From Candidatus Bathyarchaeota archaeon (lineage in GTDB: Archaea; Thermoproteota; Bathyarchaeia; Bathyarchaeales; Bathycorpusculaceae), in the NCBI GenBank assembly GCA_003164295.1, contig PLTA01000053.1, positions 1 to 64,000 of the forward strand: DNA of 64,000 nucleotides, in the 5' to 3' direction. The translations under genes and the position numbers were made by a program. Shown one piece after another: positions 27,175 through 35,815 of this stretch; positions within the stretch are counted from its first letter, which is position 1; each line of letters starts with the position of its first letter. The notes below the pieces were generated by a model that saw nothing but the letters and a program-made list of their open reading frames with translations, ran no database searches and was not told where the DNA came from.

Positions 27175-27235
27175 TGTTACTATCTGTTACTGTTGGTTAC
27201 TGTCTTACTGTTATGGTTACAGTGTTACTGTTTTG
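27175..27235 (+). repeat. iteron-like block 2
   Basis: TTGTTACTATCTGTTACTG, GTTGGTTACTGTCTTACTG and GGTTACAGTGTTACTGTTTT: about six TTACTGT/ACAGTAA-type units within 60 bases. It repeats block 1 at 26005-26062 with about 80 percent identity by eye. Confidence 0.45.
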
Positions 27236-27330
27236 AGAGGTAGCGAAAGGGTGAAGATGAGTTAGCTTGAGTTAGTGGTCGTTTGGGTTTGATAGGTAGA
27301 GAGAGAAAAAGATTAAAATTTAATCCAACC

Positions 27331-27465
27331 AATTTTGGCCATGCAAGCAACGGAAGAGGCAACACAAGAATAAACAAGGAAATACACAATAGCCTTAGCC
27401 GTAAGCGAATCACGGTTTCCTTGCAATACATTGGCAACTCCAAGAGATTAAAGGTAAGTAAATGA
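27331..27465 (+). pseudogene. GNAT C-terminal fragment, copy 2
   Basis: Encodes 'NFGHASNGRGNTRINKEIHN' then 'SLSRKRITVSLQYIGN', matching the last 35 residues of the GNAT domain at 25840-25934 ('RFGHASKGRNDSRINNGLRS...SLSRNRITVSMQY'). Differences are largely synonymous or conservative, so it derives from a diverged functional homologue. Upstream of 'NFGHAS' the similarity ends abruptly. Confidence 0.7.
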
Positions 27466-27507
27466 TAAGCCCGAAGTTATTGTCATCAAGAATTGCTTAA
27501 GGTTTTA

Positions 27508-27897
27508 TTAAGATAGACATAAGCCTTCCTTATTACATTCGCTGGAGGGAAATACTTCTGGTTTCAGAGCTTTGAGTTCACCTATCCTTGTTTGCACCAT
27601 GTTTAAGAGTTCTTGCCTAAGCGCCTCTCCCGAAATGCCCCGTTTTATAAAACACATTTTGTCAGCTAACTCACGATCGCCCAAACTGTCTCTTATCCAA
27701 GCCTGGAAATCCCCTCTTGGGTAATGAAACAAAATAGACTTCTCATCTATGCCAGCCAATTTGTGTGCAAAATCTTCGAGGCTGAACGCTGAAATCTTTG
27801 TGTAAACTCCCTCAGCAGTGCAAAAACGGAAAACGTTCTCTTGGGGCACATTGGAAAGAATTTTTGAAGCATCTGGTTTTGAAAGAATTTTACTCAT
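27508..27897 (-). CDS. DUF5752 protein
   Basis: 129 residues consisting almost only of the DUF5752 block: 'VPQENVFRFCTAEGVYTKIS', 'ILFHYPRGDFQAWIRDSLGD', 'ALRQELLNMVQTRIGELKAL'. It aligns along its length with the C-terminal half of 26387-27049. Function is unknown. The C-terminal 'SSECNKEGLC' may add a metal site. Confidence 0.7.
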   Translation of the reverse strand: MSKILSKPDASKILSNVPQENVFRFCTAEGVYTKISAFSLEDFAHKLAGIDEKSILFHYPRGDFQAWIRDSLGDRELADKMCFIKRGISGEALRQELLNMVQTRIGELKALKPEVFPSSECNKEGLCLS

Positions 27898-27990
27898 ACA
27901 TAAACGCCTTTAGACACTAAGGTTAAGGATCGCTGCAGTATATCAGTTTGTGGGGACCTGTCAACAACAACCCGATTTAATACAGCCATT

Positions 27991-28081
27991 AGACAAAAGT
28001 AGCCTTAGCCGAAACCGCATAACCGTTTCTATGCAATATGTTTCTGCGGATCCTCAAAATTTAGAAATAAGACAATTCTAG
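27991..28081 (+). pseudogene. GNAT C-terminal fragment, copy 3
   Basis: The frame 'SSLSRNRITVSMQY' followed by VSADPQNLEI and a TAG at 28079-28081 matches the GNAT tail of the element. The fragment begins abruptly after 27990 and overlaps the end of the padR-like gene on the other strand. Confidence 0.65.
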
Positions 28082-28442
28082 TCATTTAATGCAACTAAAT
28101 CGTCTTCCGTTTTGCAGGTTACGAAAACTGGAATAACAGCTTTTAACTCCACAAAATATGCCATCAGCAGACTCTGCCCTTTCCTCGTAATTCGGTATTG
28201 CTTGCGGGCTTTTCCCAGAACGAACTCCCAGCTTGAACCTATGAGTCCATGTTTCTCCAAACGCTTAAGTTCAGGGTATATAGTTGATGCGCCCAAGTGT
28301 ATTCCGAATTTTTTATTCATTGCCTTCAAGATGGCGTAGCCGTATAGACCGCGGTTGGAAGTGTCGTTTATGAGGTTAAGTAGGATGCTTTCGAGAATGG
28401 CGCCATGGAAAATTTTTTGTTCACAATTTTTACTCCATAAAA
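28078..28442 (-). CDS. PadR-family transcriptional regulator, start unclear
   Basis: The PadR winged helix is readable from 'KIFHGAILESILLNLINDTS' and 'RGLYGYAILKAMNKKFGIHL' to 'STIYPELKRLEKHGLIGSSW' and 'RKQYRITRKGQSLL'. An internal ATG at 28329 would remove the first helices. Upstream, the frame is open to 28442 but has no ATG, GTG or TTG. ATG GAG, 12 codons before, is one base out of frame. A single-base indel in the A-tract (about 28410-28436) would repair it. It is divergent from a 30-residue Cys-containing ORF that it might control. Confidence 0.72.
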
Positions 28443-28491
28443 CGTTTCAAAACTTAAACTAACTGATATATTAAGAGTGAAGATTAAAGAT

Positions 28492-28584
28492 ATGACACCT
28501 TGCTGTAGTCAAGCAACTACAACAACCAACAAAACAAACACACAAGAACTCCTTGAAGACCCTACTTACATGTTACCTTGCTAA
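28492..28584 (+). CDS. 30-residue Cys-containing small protein
   Basis: MTPCCSQATTTTNKTNTQEL and then a tail ending MLPC. A TATA-like ATATATTA lies about 20 bases upstream, in the divergent region shared with the padR-like gene. No homologue is recognised and the ORF is very short. Confidence 0.35.
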   Translation: MTPCCSQATTTTNKTNTQELLEDPTYMLPC

Positions 28585-28665
28585 TGCTATTCAAGTGGAG
28601 AATGGTGTCTTCCCCTATTTATTATCACTAAACCGATTAATGATCGAAACTGCTCTATTGTTCTT

Positions 28666-29091
28666 TTAAATTTGATTCTCAAACTTTTTCTTCATGCATT
28701 CTTCGCAAGAATTGTTCTTGAACCTTCTTATTCGCCGGGACTGAAAGCGTTTTCCGTTACTACGGCACTTTATTTGATTAACCCCTTTAGGCTCAAGCAG
28801 TTTGAGCCTTTTCTTAATGTCAGCTTTAACCTCAGAATCATCGTCCTGCTCCCAAGCAACTTTTAAGTATCCAGTGCAATTTCGGAGATGCGTTATGTGA
28901 GAGTGGACAAATTCTTGTTCTACAAGTGTTTTCTGTATTAGGTCTTGGATGGCAGAGTTCATATTTCCCTTAAAGTATGGTTTCACAATTCTCTCGTTAA
29001 ACTCGGTGAACAAAGAGGCGGGAACGTTATGAACTGTTAAGTCCACGAGGAACTCTTTTTCCATCATTGAGATTACTGTTCTTTTTTTCAT
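28666..29091 (-). CDS. small DNA-binding-like protein, paralogue of 40268-40492
   Basis: 141 residues. 'EKEFLVDLTVHNVPASLFTE' and 'NMNSAIQDLIQKTLVEQEFV' then 'HSHITHLRN' align with the protein at 40268-40492 ('VDLTFHSVPASLLSEF', 'NMNAAIQDLLHKTLKEQDFI', 'QSHITHIKN'). A strand followed by two helices suggests a ribbon-helix-helix-type regulator. The C-terminal extension has two cysteines ('SCEECMKKK') and many basic residues. Confidence 0.6.
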   Translation of the reverse strand: MKKRTVISMMEKEFLVDLTVHNVPASLFTEFNERIVKPYFKGNMNSAIQDLIQKTLVEQEFVHSHITHLRNCTGYLKVAWEQDDDSEVKADIKKRLKLLEPKGVNQIKCRSNGKRFQSRRIRRFKNNSCEECMKKKFENQI

Positions 29092-29379
29092 ATGTGACTA
29101 ATTATTTCTATAACTTTGTGATCTTAAAAAGATTATTGAGTATTACGATTTATTAAAGATATTGAGCGGAACTAACTATGGAACTTGATGTTCGAATTAA
29201 AGGTAGAAGAAGCGTTAGAAGTTGTTTTTAGCAACCTTTAAATTTAAAAAAAGTAAGGACCCCTATTGCAGCGCCGGTTATTATTGCAACCGCTAATATC
29301 CGCCAGAATCGTTTTCTGCCATGTCTTTGATTTGTGTGAGGGAACTCATGTGCCCTACAGGTTTGGAATATATCCATTG

Positions 29380-29545
29380 CTACATTTTCTCCCATTCTGA
29401 GTAGCCAAGGATGCCGTTGTTGAGTTCTTGTTTGCATTGGTCCCATTGTGGCATATAGGATTTGAGCAATAACTCAAATTGTTCGTTATGGTGCTTTTCT
29501 TTTAGATGAATCAACTCATGCACCAACACGTATTCTAAACAACGG
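29380..29545 (-). pseudogene. YgjP/DUF45-type metallopeptidase, C-terminal fragment
   Basis: The frame reads 'PLRCLEYVLVHELIHLKEKH' and continues 'NEQFELLLKSYMPQW' to a TAG at 29380-29382. HELIH plus a later His (K-x-x-H) is the zinc site of DUF45/WLM-like peptidases. Everything N-terminal of 'PLRC' is missing: the sequence changes at about 29545 into a GNAT fragment on the other strand. Confidence 0.65.
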
Positions 29546-29767
29546 AGCGGTTCTTTGGCATCAACAGCGCAATGTTACACAGCAGTTTATCAAGACAAGC
29601 CTATTGCGTTTATCGCTTCGAAACAGGCTCTGATAAATGATCAAGGCTGGAAGGTAGTGGATTTAACCGCTCATAGGGAGTACATCTGTCAGAGTTATTA
29701 TCAGATTCCTGAGAAGACATATTCTTCGCTTGGCGAGGTTGTTAACGCTCTGGAGGTTGCTCAGTGA
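29541..29767 (+). pseudogene. chimeric ORF: GNAT internal fragment joined to unknown sequence
   Basis: The first 24 codons 'GSLASTAQCYTAVYQDKPIA' match the GNAT domain at 25550-25615 ('GSLASTARCYTATYQEKPVA'). After 'FIAS' the frame continues into an unrelated 48-residue segment ('KQALINDQGWKVVDLTAHRE') that ends at the DUF72 start. The junction at about 29620 indicates a deletion or recombination. Confidence 0.6.
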
Positions 29768-30580
29768 GTGAATCAAATATTCATCTTGGAACTTCCAGTT
29801 GGAGCTACGATGAGTGGGAAGGTCCATTTTATCAGAAAGGAGAGAACTACAAGCTTCGTGATTACTCGCACGTTTTTAAGATAGTTGAGATAGATTCAAC
29901 ATTCTACCGTAATCCCTCTAAAGGAACAGTTATGGGTTGGTTGAATTATTCGCCTTCCGATTTTGTATTTACTGCTAAAATGCCTAAATTAATAACTCAT
30001 GACAAGCGTCTCGGTTTAAAGAGTGGTAAAAGCTGATTTGATTACATATTTTGATTTGATGCGCCCCCTGCAGTTAGGTGGGAAACTTGCTTGTTTTCTG
30101 ATTCAGTTGCCCCCAAAATGCGATTGTAATATGGAAAATCTTGAATCCTTCTTTGGGATGCTTGATCCTCAGTTCAAATATGCTATTGAATTTCGCAATT
30201 TGTCTTGGATTAAGGATGAAACATAGCATTTGCTTAAGAAATATGATGTAGCTTACACTATGGTTGATGAACCATTGTTGCCGCCGACGGTGCATTTGAC
30301 AACTAACTTTGCTTATTTCCGTTGGCATGGCAAGGGCGAGAAAATCTGGTTTGATTATCGATATTCCAAAGAGGAATTAGATAGCTGGGTTCCAAAAGTT
30401 CAGGAAGTAAGCAAATCCGTAAAGAAAGTTATTGGATTCTTTAACAATCATTATCACGGTTATGCTCCAGAAAATTGCTTGTATTTGCTGGAAAAACTCG
30501 GCTTGTTGTCGGAGAGTCAAAAGAAAGCAAAGGATAAATCAAAAGTTAAGCAGTCGCAGTTAAGTTTTTTCAGTAATTAA
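29764..30580 (+). pseudogene. DUF72 (YecE-like) protein, frameshift plus TAG
   Basis: 'IHLGTSSWSYDEWEGPFY' and 'EIDSTFYRNPSKGTVMGW' are the N-terminal DUF72 motifs, 'YAIEFRNLSWIKDE' and 'YTMVDEPLLPPTVHLT' the middle, 'YFRWHGKGEKIW' and 'FFNNHYHGYAPENCL' the C-terminus. The frame shifts near 30025. At 30227-30229 a TAG interrupts the helix before 'HLLKKYDVAY', at a position often Trp in relatives (TGG to TAG). Full length would be about 270 residues. DUF72 has a TIM-barrel fold of unknown function. Confidence 0.8.
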
Positions 30581-30625
30581 TTGATCCGAAAAACAATTCG
30601 GCCTAAATCTCTCCAAATAGGCGAT

Positions 30626-30886
30626 TTAATATTGCTTTTCAACCCCGAAAGGCGTTGCAGGCGGCGGCAGGGCCTGGTTAGAAATGATGAAGCTACCCAG
30701 TTCCAACTGTAGGTTAAGGTTGTTCTCGGCAGCATAATTTGCTAAAAGCTTGTATGAGTCTTTGTCGAGCGTGCTTCTTTCGACAGTTAAGACAAGGCCA
30801 ACTTTGGGCAAATCAACCATTCCTGTCTCAATATTGCAACACTCTTGTATCTGGCGTTTAATTTTCATCGCTTCTGACATATTCAT
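30626..30886 (-). CDS. hypothetical protein downstream of the Cas4-like gene
   Basis: 86 residues. 'LPKVGLVLTVERSTLDKDSY' and 'LANYAAENNLNLQLELGSFI' suggest a beta-alpha-beta domain. Not recognised. It is 56 bases after the Cas4-like gene on the same strand and could be the last gene of that operon. Confidence 0.45.
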   Translation of the reverse strand: MNMSEAMKIKRQIQECCNIETGMVDLPKVGLVLTVERSTLDKDSYKLLANYAAENNLNLQLELGSFIISNQALPPPATPFGVEKQY

Positions 30887-30942
30887 TTTAGTTCTTGCGT
30901 ATATTGGTCTAAGGCTAATTGAATCTTACCATTTTATCGGTC

Positions 30943-31683
30943 TTAAGGGAAGACATATGGGCAATCTGTGAATCTGCAGCTTCGGCATTTTTTTGCGTTA
31001 TTGAGGTGCTCAGGTGCAAGCTTCCCTATAGCCAACAACGCGAATCTGGTTATTTTTGCCTCCAAGAAGTGTTCTGCTTCTATCGTTTGGAAGCCTTGGA
31101 AAATCTTGATGCTCTCTAAAGTAGCCTTATCTTTTATGTTAATTATCCAAGCTTTCTTCTCACAAGAAATATCAAAACAATCATTTTCTTTAAGCGAACC
31201 GCTTTCACTATAAGTTGAGTTCAAGTATAGCAAAGTCTGAAGTTTTTGGTCATCAAACGGTTCATACTTTACCAAATATTTGTCTTTTGAAGCTGGATAC
31301 TTTGAATCCTCAACTATCAATGTGCCCTTGCTTCGCATAACCTTATCTGCCCTGCCATAAAGCAAAAGCGAAAGCTTCTCGTACCCAAATGATAGTTCTC
31401 TTTGGTACCTTGTGAATAACCCCTCACGCGCAAATTCTATGTCTTTGGTTAAATCTTTCAAGCCTTCTTTTGTTACAGGTTCAAAAGTGAAATGTTCTTT
31501 TTCGTAGACTTCTTCTTTTTCGTGTGATTTGGTTCCCTCAATGGTTATTTGGGTCTGAGGAGGCTTGATTCCTTTAAGATAATGATTTATTCTAAGTTCG
31601 CAGTAACCCATTGAGCCGCAAAAATCAGAAACTGAAGACATTATCAGCGGTTTACCTTCAGGAGTTTGTTTAATTTCTATCAA
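30943..31683 (-). CDS. Cas4/RecB-like PD-(D/E)XK nuclease with Fe-S cysteines
   Basis: 246 residues. Nuclease residues: Asp in 'LYGRADKVM', Glu-x-Lys in 'LIVEDSKYP', then 'LQTLLYLNST' (QxxxY-like helix). One Cys lies near the N-terminus ('GYCELR') and three near the C-terminus ('CRSCRFTDC'), the four-cysteine Fe-S arrangement of Cas4. No cas1 or CRISPR array is in the window, so it belongs to the stand-alone Cas4-like group of mobile elements and repair loci. It lies directly downstream of the polymerase gene (123 bases). Confidence 0.85.
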   Translation of the reverse strand: MIEIKQTPEGKPLIMSSVSDFCGSMGYCELRINHYLKGIKPPQTQITIEGTKSHEKEEVYEKEHFTFEPVTKEGLKDLTKDIEFAREGLFTRYQRELSFGYEKLSLLLYGRADKVMRSKGTLIVEDSKYPASKDKYLVKYEPFDDQKLQTLLYLNSTYSESGSLKENDCFDISCEKKAWIINIKDKATLESIKIFQGFQTIEAEHFLEAKITRFALLAIGKLAPEHLNNAKKCRSCRFTDCPYVFP

Positions 31684-31806
31684 AGTAACCGCCTCATCGT
31701 ATCCAAGTAAAACGAGTTATCAATTAGCGGTTTGGTTTTATTTATTGTTTAATTGAATGTCTAAGGAGATAGCGTTCTTAGACTTGAAGACAGATGTTTT
31801 TGGGAT

Positions 31807-34091
31807 TTAACACAAAGGTTTGGTGGAAAAATAGTTCTCAAGTTTTTTGTTTTGGTAAGCTCTAAGTGAATCTTGAACAGTTTCTTCAGTATAGTTACAG
31901 AAGCTAAGAAGATTTGCTGCAGATGAATATAGAAGCTGCAAATATTTTCTTGTATCTGGGTTGATTCCTTTGTCTAGTAATTGTTCTGCTTTCACCCGTC
32001 GTTCAAAACGCTTGTGAGTTGAATCAGTAAAAACGAAATGTACATTCTTTCCAGCGTTAACTTCTGCGCCTTCCTTGATTAATTGTTCCGCTGCGATTAC
32101 CTGGCTTATGTGTTGTTTGTAGTGGTTTGGGTTTTTCGATAAGTGTTTTGATATAATTAAGTCCTCGATGGGAACTTCACCGTTTAACATTTTTTGGCGG
32201 TAAGCCTTTACGACGTTGAGTGCTTCTGGAATTTTTTCCATGAACTCTTTTGAGTTGTTCGCTGTGGAGAATATGTTGATCATTTCCATCTGTGCATTGT
32301 AAATGAAACGGGGGGTATCGTGTTTGCGTACCTCAATGCCTCTAACTTTTAGTTTTCCGCTTTCCATAACTCCATAGTAACGGTTTGAGACTCCTATGTT
32401 TGGGTGCATTTTTGATGGTAAGAAGACAATCCATTTGTATCGTCCTTCAAAATTGAGGGGTACTGCAATGTCTTTACTTACTTTTTGGCAAAGGGATTTA
32501 TATTCTTCAAGGGTGGCGTCGTCTTTTTTGAGCCATAGCGAATCTACTATTCCGTGCAATACCTCAAACCCTTGGCTCTCTGACATTCGAGCGGCTCTAA
32601 GAAATGCGTCTCGGCCTAACGCACAGACGCCTATGTGTCCGTCTATTGTACCAAATTTGGAGTTTCGGTAGCCTAAATAGCCAAAGCAGGTTACTAGAAT
32701 CCATTTTAAGGCGATTTGTCTGTTATCATAGATTTCTTTGAGTTTTGAATCTGTAGTTTCTTCCTTTAGTTTCTTGTAGCGGAGTCGCTTGGTGACAACA
32801 AGCTTTAGAGCTTTTGGAACCACTCCTATTCGTTTCTCGCAGATATTGTAGTTAAGATCTGGAATGCGTAGGTGTGAGTCTGGGCAGCATTTGCAAAGAA
32901 CCGTTTCCGCTGAAATATTGTTATTAACCATTAAAGATGGATACATCGATGAGAAGTCTACTTCACTTGTGTTGTCGTGGATGCCGACTTTTGGTTCATA
33001 GACAAAGCCTCCTCGGTCTGCGACTAAAAGTTCTGAGGCTGATTTGAAGGCTTCAGGGATGCTTTTGTTTCGGGGAATCAAGATTTCTTGTTTGAAGGCT
33101 TGATAGAACTGCAATGAAGACATGCTTGACCCGATTGACGAACGCGAGGAGGTATGTAGGGGTGTTCTGCAGGTTCTTGCTATCTCAAATAGGCCTTGGA
33201 AGCTGCTTTCGTTTAGAATGAATGTGTTGCCTCTGTCTATGTGAACTCTTCCGTATAATCGGGTAGTTGGGGCTTTGTAGAATGTGCGTCCATATGAAAA
33301 GAAGGTTTTACCCTGCTGAACTTTGGGTACAAAAGGCACTTCGTCTCTGCTTAGAATGAACTTTTCTTGCACACTATTTATGGTTGCTCGCTGGAGCAAA
33401 TATGAGCAGAGGTAGGAGTCTCCGCCGTGGGTTAATATTATGTCTGGTCAAGTTCTTTAACAACTCTGCGTAGCTGCAGGAGCTTTTCCGCTTCATTGCC
33501 TGAGTCAATAATTATTTGCTGTCCTTCTTGATCAACGATTATGCTACCTATTGGGTCTTGGAGATTTGATATTTTGCCAGTTTTAGCTATTTCGATCTTT
33601 TGCTGCATTGTCCTAAGCGGTGGAATGGTGTAGTTAATTCGCTCAACAGAATCTAACAGCGTGTATTTTAGGCCTGATTTGGTGGTTTCAACTTCTAAGA
33701 AGGCAAGCGGAAATAAATCATGTATAAAGAAATATGTTCTGTCGCCATGCAAGTCGCAGTTATGGACTTCATAACGTAGGTAATCTCCTAATTTTAGGAT
33801 TTGATTCGTTAATGTTGAGACTCTTCTGCAATCTTTGAGAGTAATTTCTAAGACGCGGGATTTTTCAGCATCTGTTGGGTTAGCAAATTTGTAAACAAAC
33901 TTCCAATCAGCAATATCAGGGTTTGAGTAGATGCGGCCGACAAGCTTTTCAACGTCTATTTTGGTGCCTGAAACATAGATTTTGGGTTGAAATTTATCGG
34001 TTAATCTGATTCTCAGGCCGTCTTCGCTTATTATCCAGACTGCCATTTCGCCTATTTCAGTTGGGTATACATCAAATATCCAGCCTCTCAT
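31807..34091 (-). CDS. family-B DNA polymerase with altered motif C (PolB2-like), one frame break
   Basis: Two ORFs form one protein of about 760 residues. The N-terminal part ends at 33438 ('RRVVKELDQT'). The next frame is open upstream of 33399 and reads 'PDIILTHGGDSYLCSYLLQR', so loss of one C near 33446 separates them. Motif A is intact ('DFSSMYPS'), motif B is 'KWILVTCFGYLGYRN', but motif C reads 'HGIVDSLW' where active enzymes have a DTDS core. No clear exonuclease D-x-E is found. These traits fit the archaeal PolB2 group with degenerate catalytic motifs. The ATG at 34091 overlaps the preceding stop (ATGA). Confidence 0.82.
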
Positions 34092-34354
34092 TTTAGCGCT
34101 GGGACTTGATTGCATCCAAAGCCTTCTCTAATTGAATGATCTTTTTTTGTTGAGATAGTAACATCGATATTATCATGGGTTCGAAGAGTATGGGTTGGGT
34201 TGGCGTTGCTTCCTGCTGAGGCGAAACTTCTGCATCCATCCATCAACGCTTCAAAGGCAACCCTGTCCTCTGTTCGTAATGCCTTTTGAAAACCGTTCCA
34301 ACGGTTTATTTCGTCTTCCAATGCCATGCGGTAGGATTCTATTGTCTTGCCCAT
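34088..34354 (-). CDS. small FEPM-type protein A, frameshifted near the middle
   Basis: As read, 88 residues: 'MGKTIESYRMALEDEINRWN' and so on. A shift near 34175 restores 'PILFEPMIISMLLSQQKKII' then QLEKALDAIK and a TAA at 34093. That restored C-terminus aligns with the protein at 39945-40264 ('NPIIFEPMVMSIMLVQQKKL'). A helical protein with a predicted C-terminal coiled coil. It sits between the RecA-like and polymerase genes. Function unknown; an accessory role in repair is inference. Confidence 0.6.
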   Translation of the reverse strand: MGKTIESYRMALEDEINRWNGFQKALRTEDRVAFEALMDGCRSFASAGSNANPTHTLRTHDNIDVTISTKKDHSIREGFGCNQVPALK

Positions 34355-35088
34355 TATGCGTTAGCCTCTGCAAAATCCATTAACGTCAAGTTGTTTTGAG
34401 GCATCTCAGAAACGCCTAACAGTAAGTAGGGATGTTTCTTCAAAACAAATTGTCTGCTGCAACTTGTCTTTCTTAGAGATAGTATAACACTTGCTCTGGT
34501 GCATGTTGAGGATTGAAGATCATTGTTTCTTGCGGTGTTTGGGTGTTGGGGGTAGGTTGCAATTATTATGGTTTGAGTTTCCCTAGCAAAATTTGAAAGA
34601 TAAGTTATAACTTGGCTATAGATTCTCTGAGCTTCATCTTCAGGAATATCTTTGTCTAAGAAGAAACCTGCAATGTCTGAAATTATAACCAGTTTAGCGT
34701 TATATTTTTTGATGGCTTCTTTGAGTTGATGTATGAGAATATAGGTTGCTTGGTAGGCTGTAAAAGCTCTTGAAATGTAAATATTATCTAGGACTTTTTT
34801 TGGGTTAAGATGGTGGATCCTCGCTAATTCGGCTATTTGATAAAACCTAAACGTGTTCGCTCCATCAACAAAGATAACATTGCTTTTCAATCCGCCTAGC
34901 TGACTGGGAAGCTGTGCCCGTACACATAACAAGGATGCTAAAGAATAAACTGAAGATGAACCTTCAAGAACTGCAAAATCACCTAATGCAAAGCCCGGAA
35001 AAACCTCATTAACGCATCCTATATTCAATGGAAAAACCGGTTGCGATAGTGAAGGCCTAATAATTTGATTTTGACTCAAAGTCTCCAT
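34354..35088 (-). CDS. RecA/RadA-fold protein lacking the Walker A lysine
   Basis: 244 residues with the RecA core pattern: 'FPGFALGDFAVLEGSSSVYS' stands where active RadA has GxxxxGKT, so no P-loop Lys is present. Walker B is recognisable ('AKLVIISDIAGFFLD') and 'TQTIIIATYPQHP' follows. ATP binding is therefore doubtful. It is the first gene of the minus-strand operon RecA-like, FEPM protein, PolB, Cas4-like. It may be a RadA paralogue acting as a mediator, by analogy with other inactive RadA paralogues. Confidence 0.7.
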   Translation of the reverse strand: METLSQNQIIRPSLSQPVFPLNIGCVNEVFPGFALGDFAVLEGSSSVYSLASLLCVRAQLPSQLGGLKSNVIFVDGANTFRFYQIAELARIHHLNPKKVLDNIYISRAFTAYQATYILIHQLKEAIKKYNAKLVIISDIAGFFLDKDIPEDEAQRIYSQVITYLSNFARETQTIIIATYPQHPNTARNNDLQSSTCTRASVILSLRKTSCSRQFVLKKHPYLLLGVSEMPQNNLTLMDFAEANA

Positions 35089-35295
35089 TCTCCATAATAT
35101 TGAAGGATAACAAGAGGCAATTTTGAGCTTTTAAATGGTGACTCTAAGCTACTATCTGGAACAGTGGAGACTGGAGTGAAAGTGAAGCGAGATTCAGACG
35201 TGATTACTAAAGTTCTGATACATTTCAATTATTGCAATACTCCTTAAGAACACAAACAAAGATCATCAAGTGAAGAAATCTTCAGGAAATAAGAC

Positions 35296-35463
35296 TTGAA
35301 ATCAGTTGTGAAAATAGTGCAGGGTGTTTTTGGCGGTTGCCCAAAACGTAAAGTCTGCAGCCTACGTGAGATAAATAGTGGAACCTGCATTTACGGTCCC
35401 TACAAGTATTGCGGAAAATATCGTTCAATAACTGAACCAAATAGAAGAACAAAAGTTGCCTAA
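35296..35463 (+). CDS. 55-residue Cys-rich small protein
   Basis: Starts at TTG 35296 (or GTG 35308): 'VVKIVQGVFGGCPKRKVCSL' then 'CIYGPYKYCGKY'. Four cysteines in two pairs suggest a small metal-binding fold. Gly, Pro and Cys spacing looks non-random and codon use fits coding. Not recognised. Confidence 0.5.
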   Translation: MKSVVKIVQGVFGGCPKRKVCSLREINSGTCIYGPYKYCGKYRSITEPNRRTKVA

Positions 35464-35760
35464 TCCAATATTTTTACCATTCTTCTTCTTCCCATTCCTC
35501 ATCTTCAGTTTCGTCCAATTCATCTTCCTCTTTGAACACCAAATCTTTCACCTCACTAAAAAAACGTTTAAGCTTCCTTAACCTTTGAAAGCTTTAAGTA
35601 TTTACATTCGTCAAATGACGTTAAAAATCAACTAAACGACAAAGCTAATCAATCCTTTACCATCTATTCTGCTACAAACCAACTATTCTTTAAACACTCT
35701 ATACAACAGTAATATCGAAGCCAACGGCTAACTCCTCAACAGTCCCTATCAATATCAGCT
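35464..35760. other. intergenic region with acidic mini-ORF on the minus strand
   Basis: The minus strand from about 35545 to 35474 encodes an acidic run ('KEEDELDETEDEEWEEEEW' before a TAA) but the only starts are GTG/TTG within the run. I see no other gene. Promoter-like AT tracts are at 35600-35640. Confidence 0.3.
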
Positions 35761-35815
35761 TTCAAAATTTAGCCGAAAACGAATAACCGTTTCAATGAAA
35801 TATTTTCCAGAATAA
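35761..35815 (+). pseudogene. GNAT C-terminal fragment, copy 4
   Basis: Encodes 'SKFSRKRITVSMKYFPE' followed by TAA at 35813-35815, matching the GNAT tail 'SSLSRNRITVSMQYTEK' at 25890-25934. Only about 18 codons are recognisable; the sequence to its left is unrelated. Confidence 0.6.

Noticed and set aside
29764..30580. TAG inside DUF72 as a pyrrolysine codon
   Set aside because: The gene also has a frameshift, the position is commonly Trp (TGG to TAG), and TAG serves as a normal stop in several genes here, including TAG-TAG after the replication gene.
30943..31683. CRISPR-Cas or casposon locus, because of the Cas4-like gene
   Set aside because: No Cas1, no other cas gene and no repeat-spacer array was found in the window.
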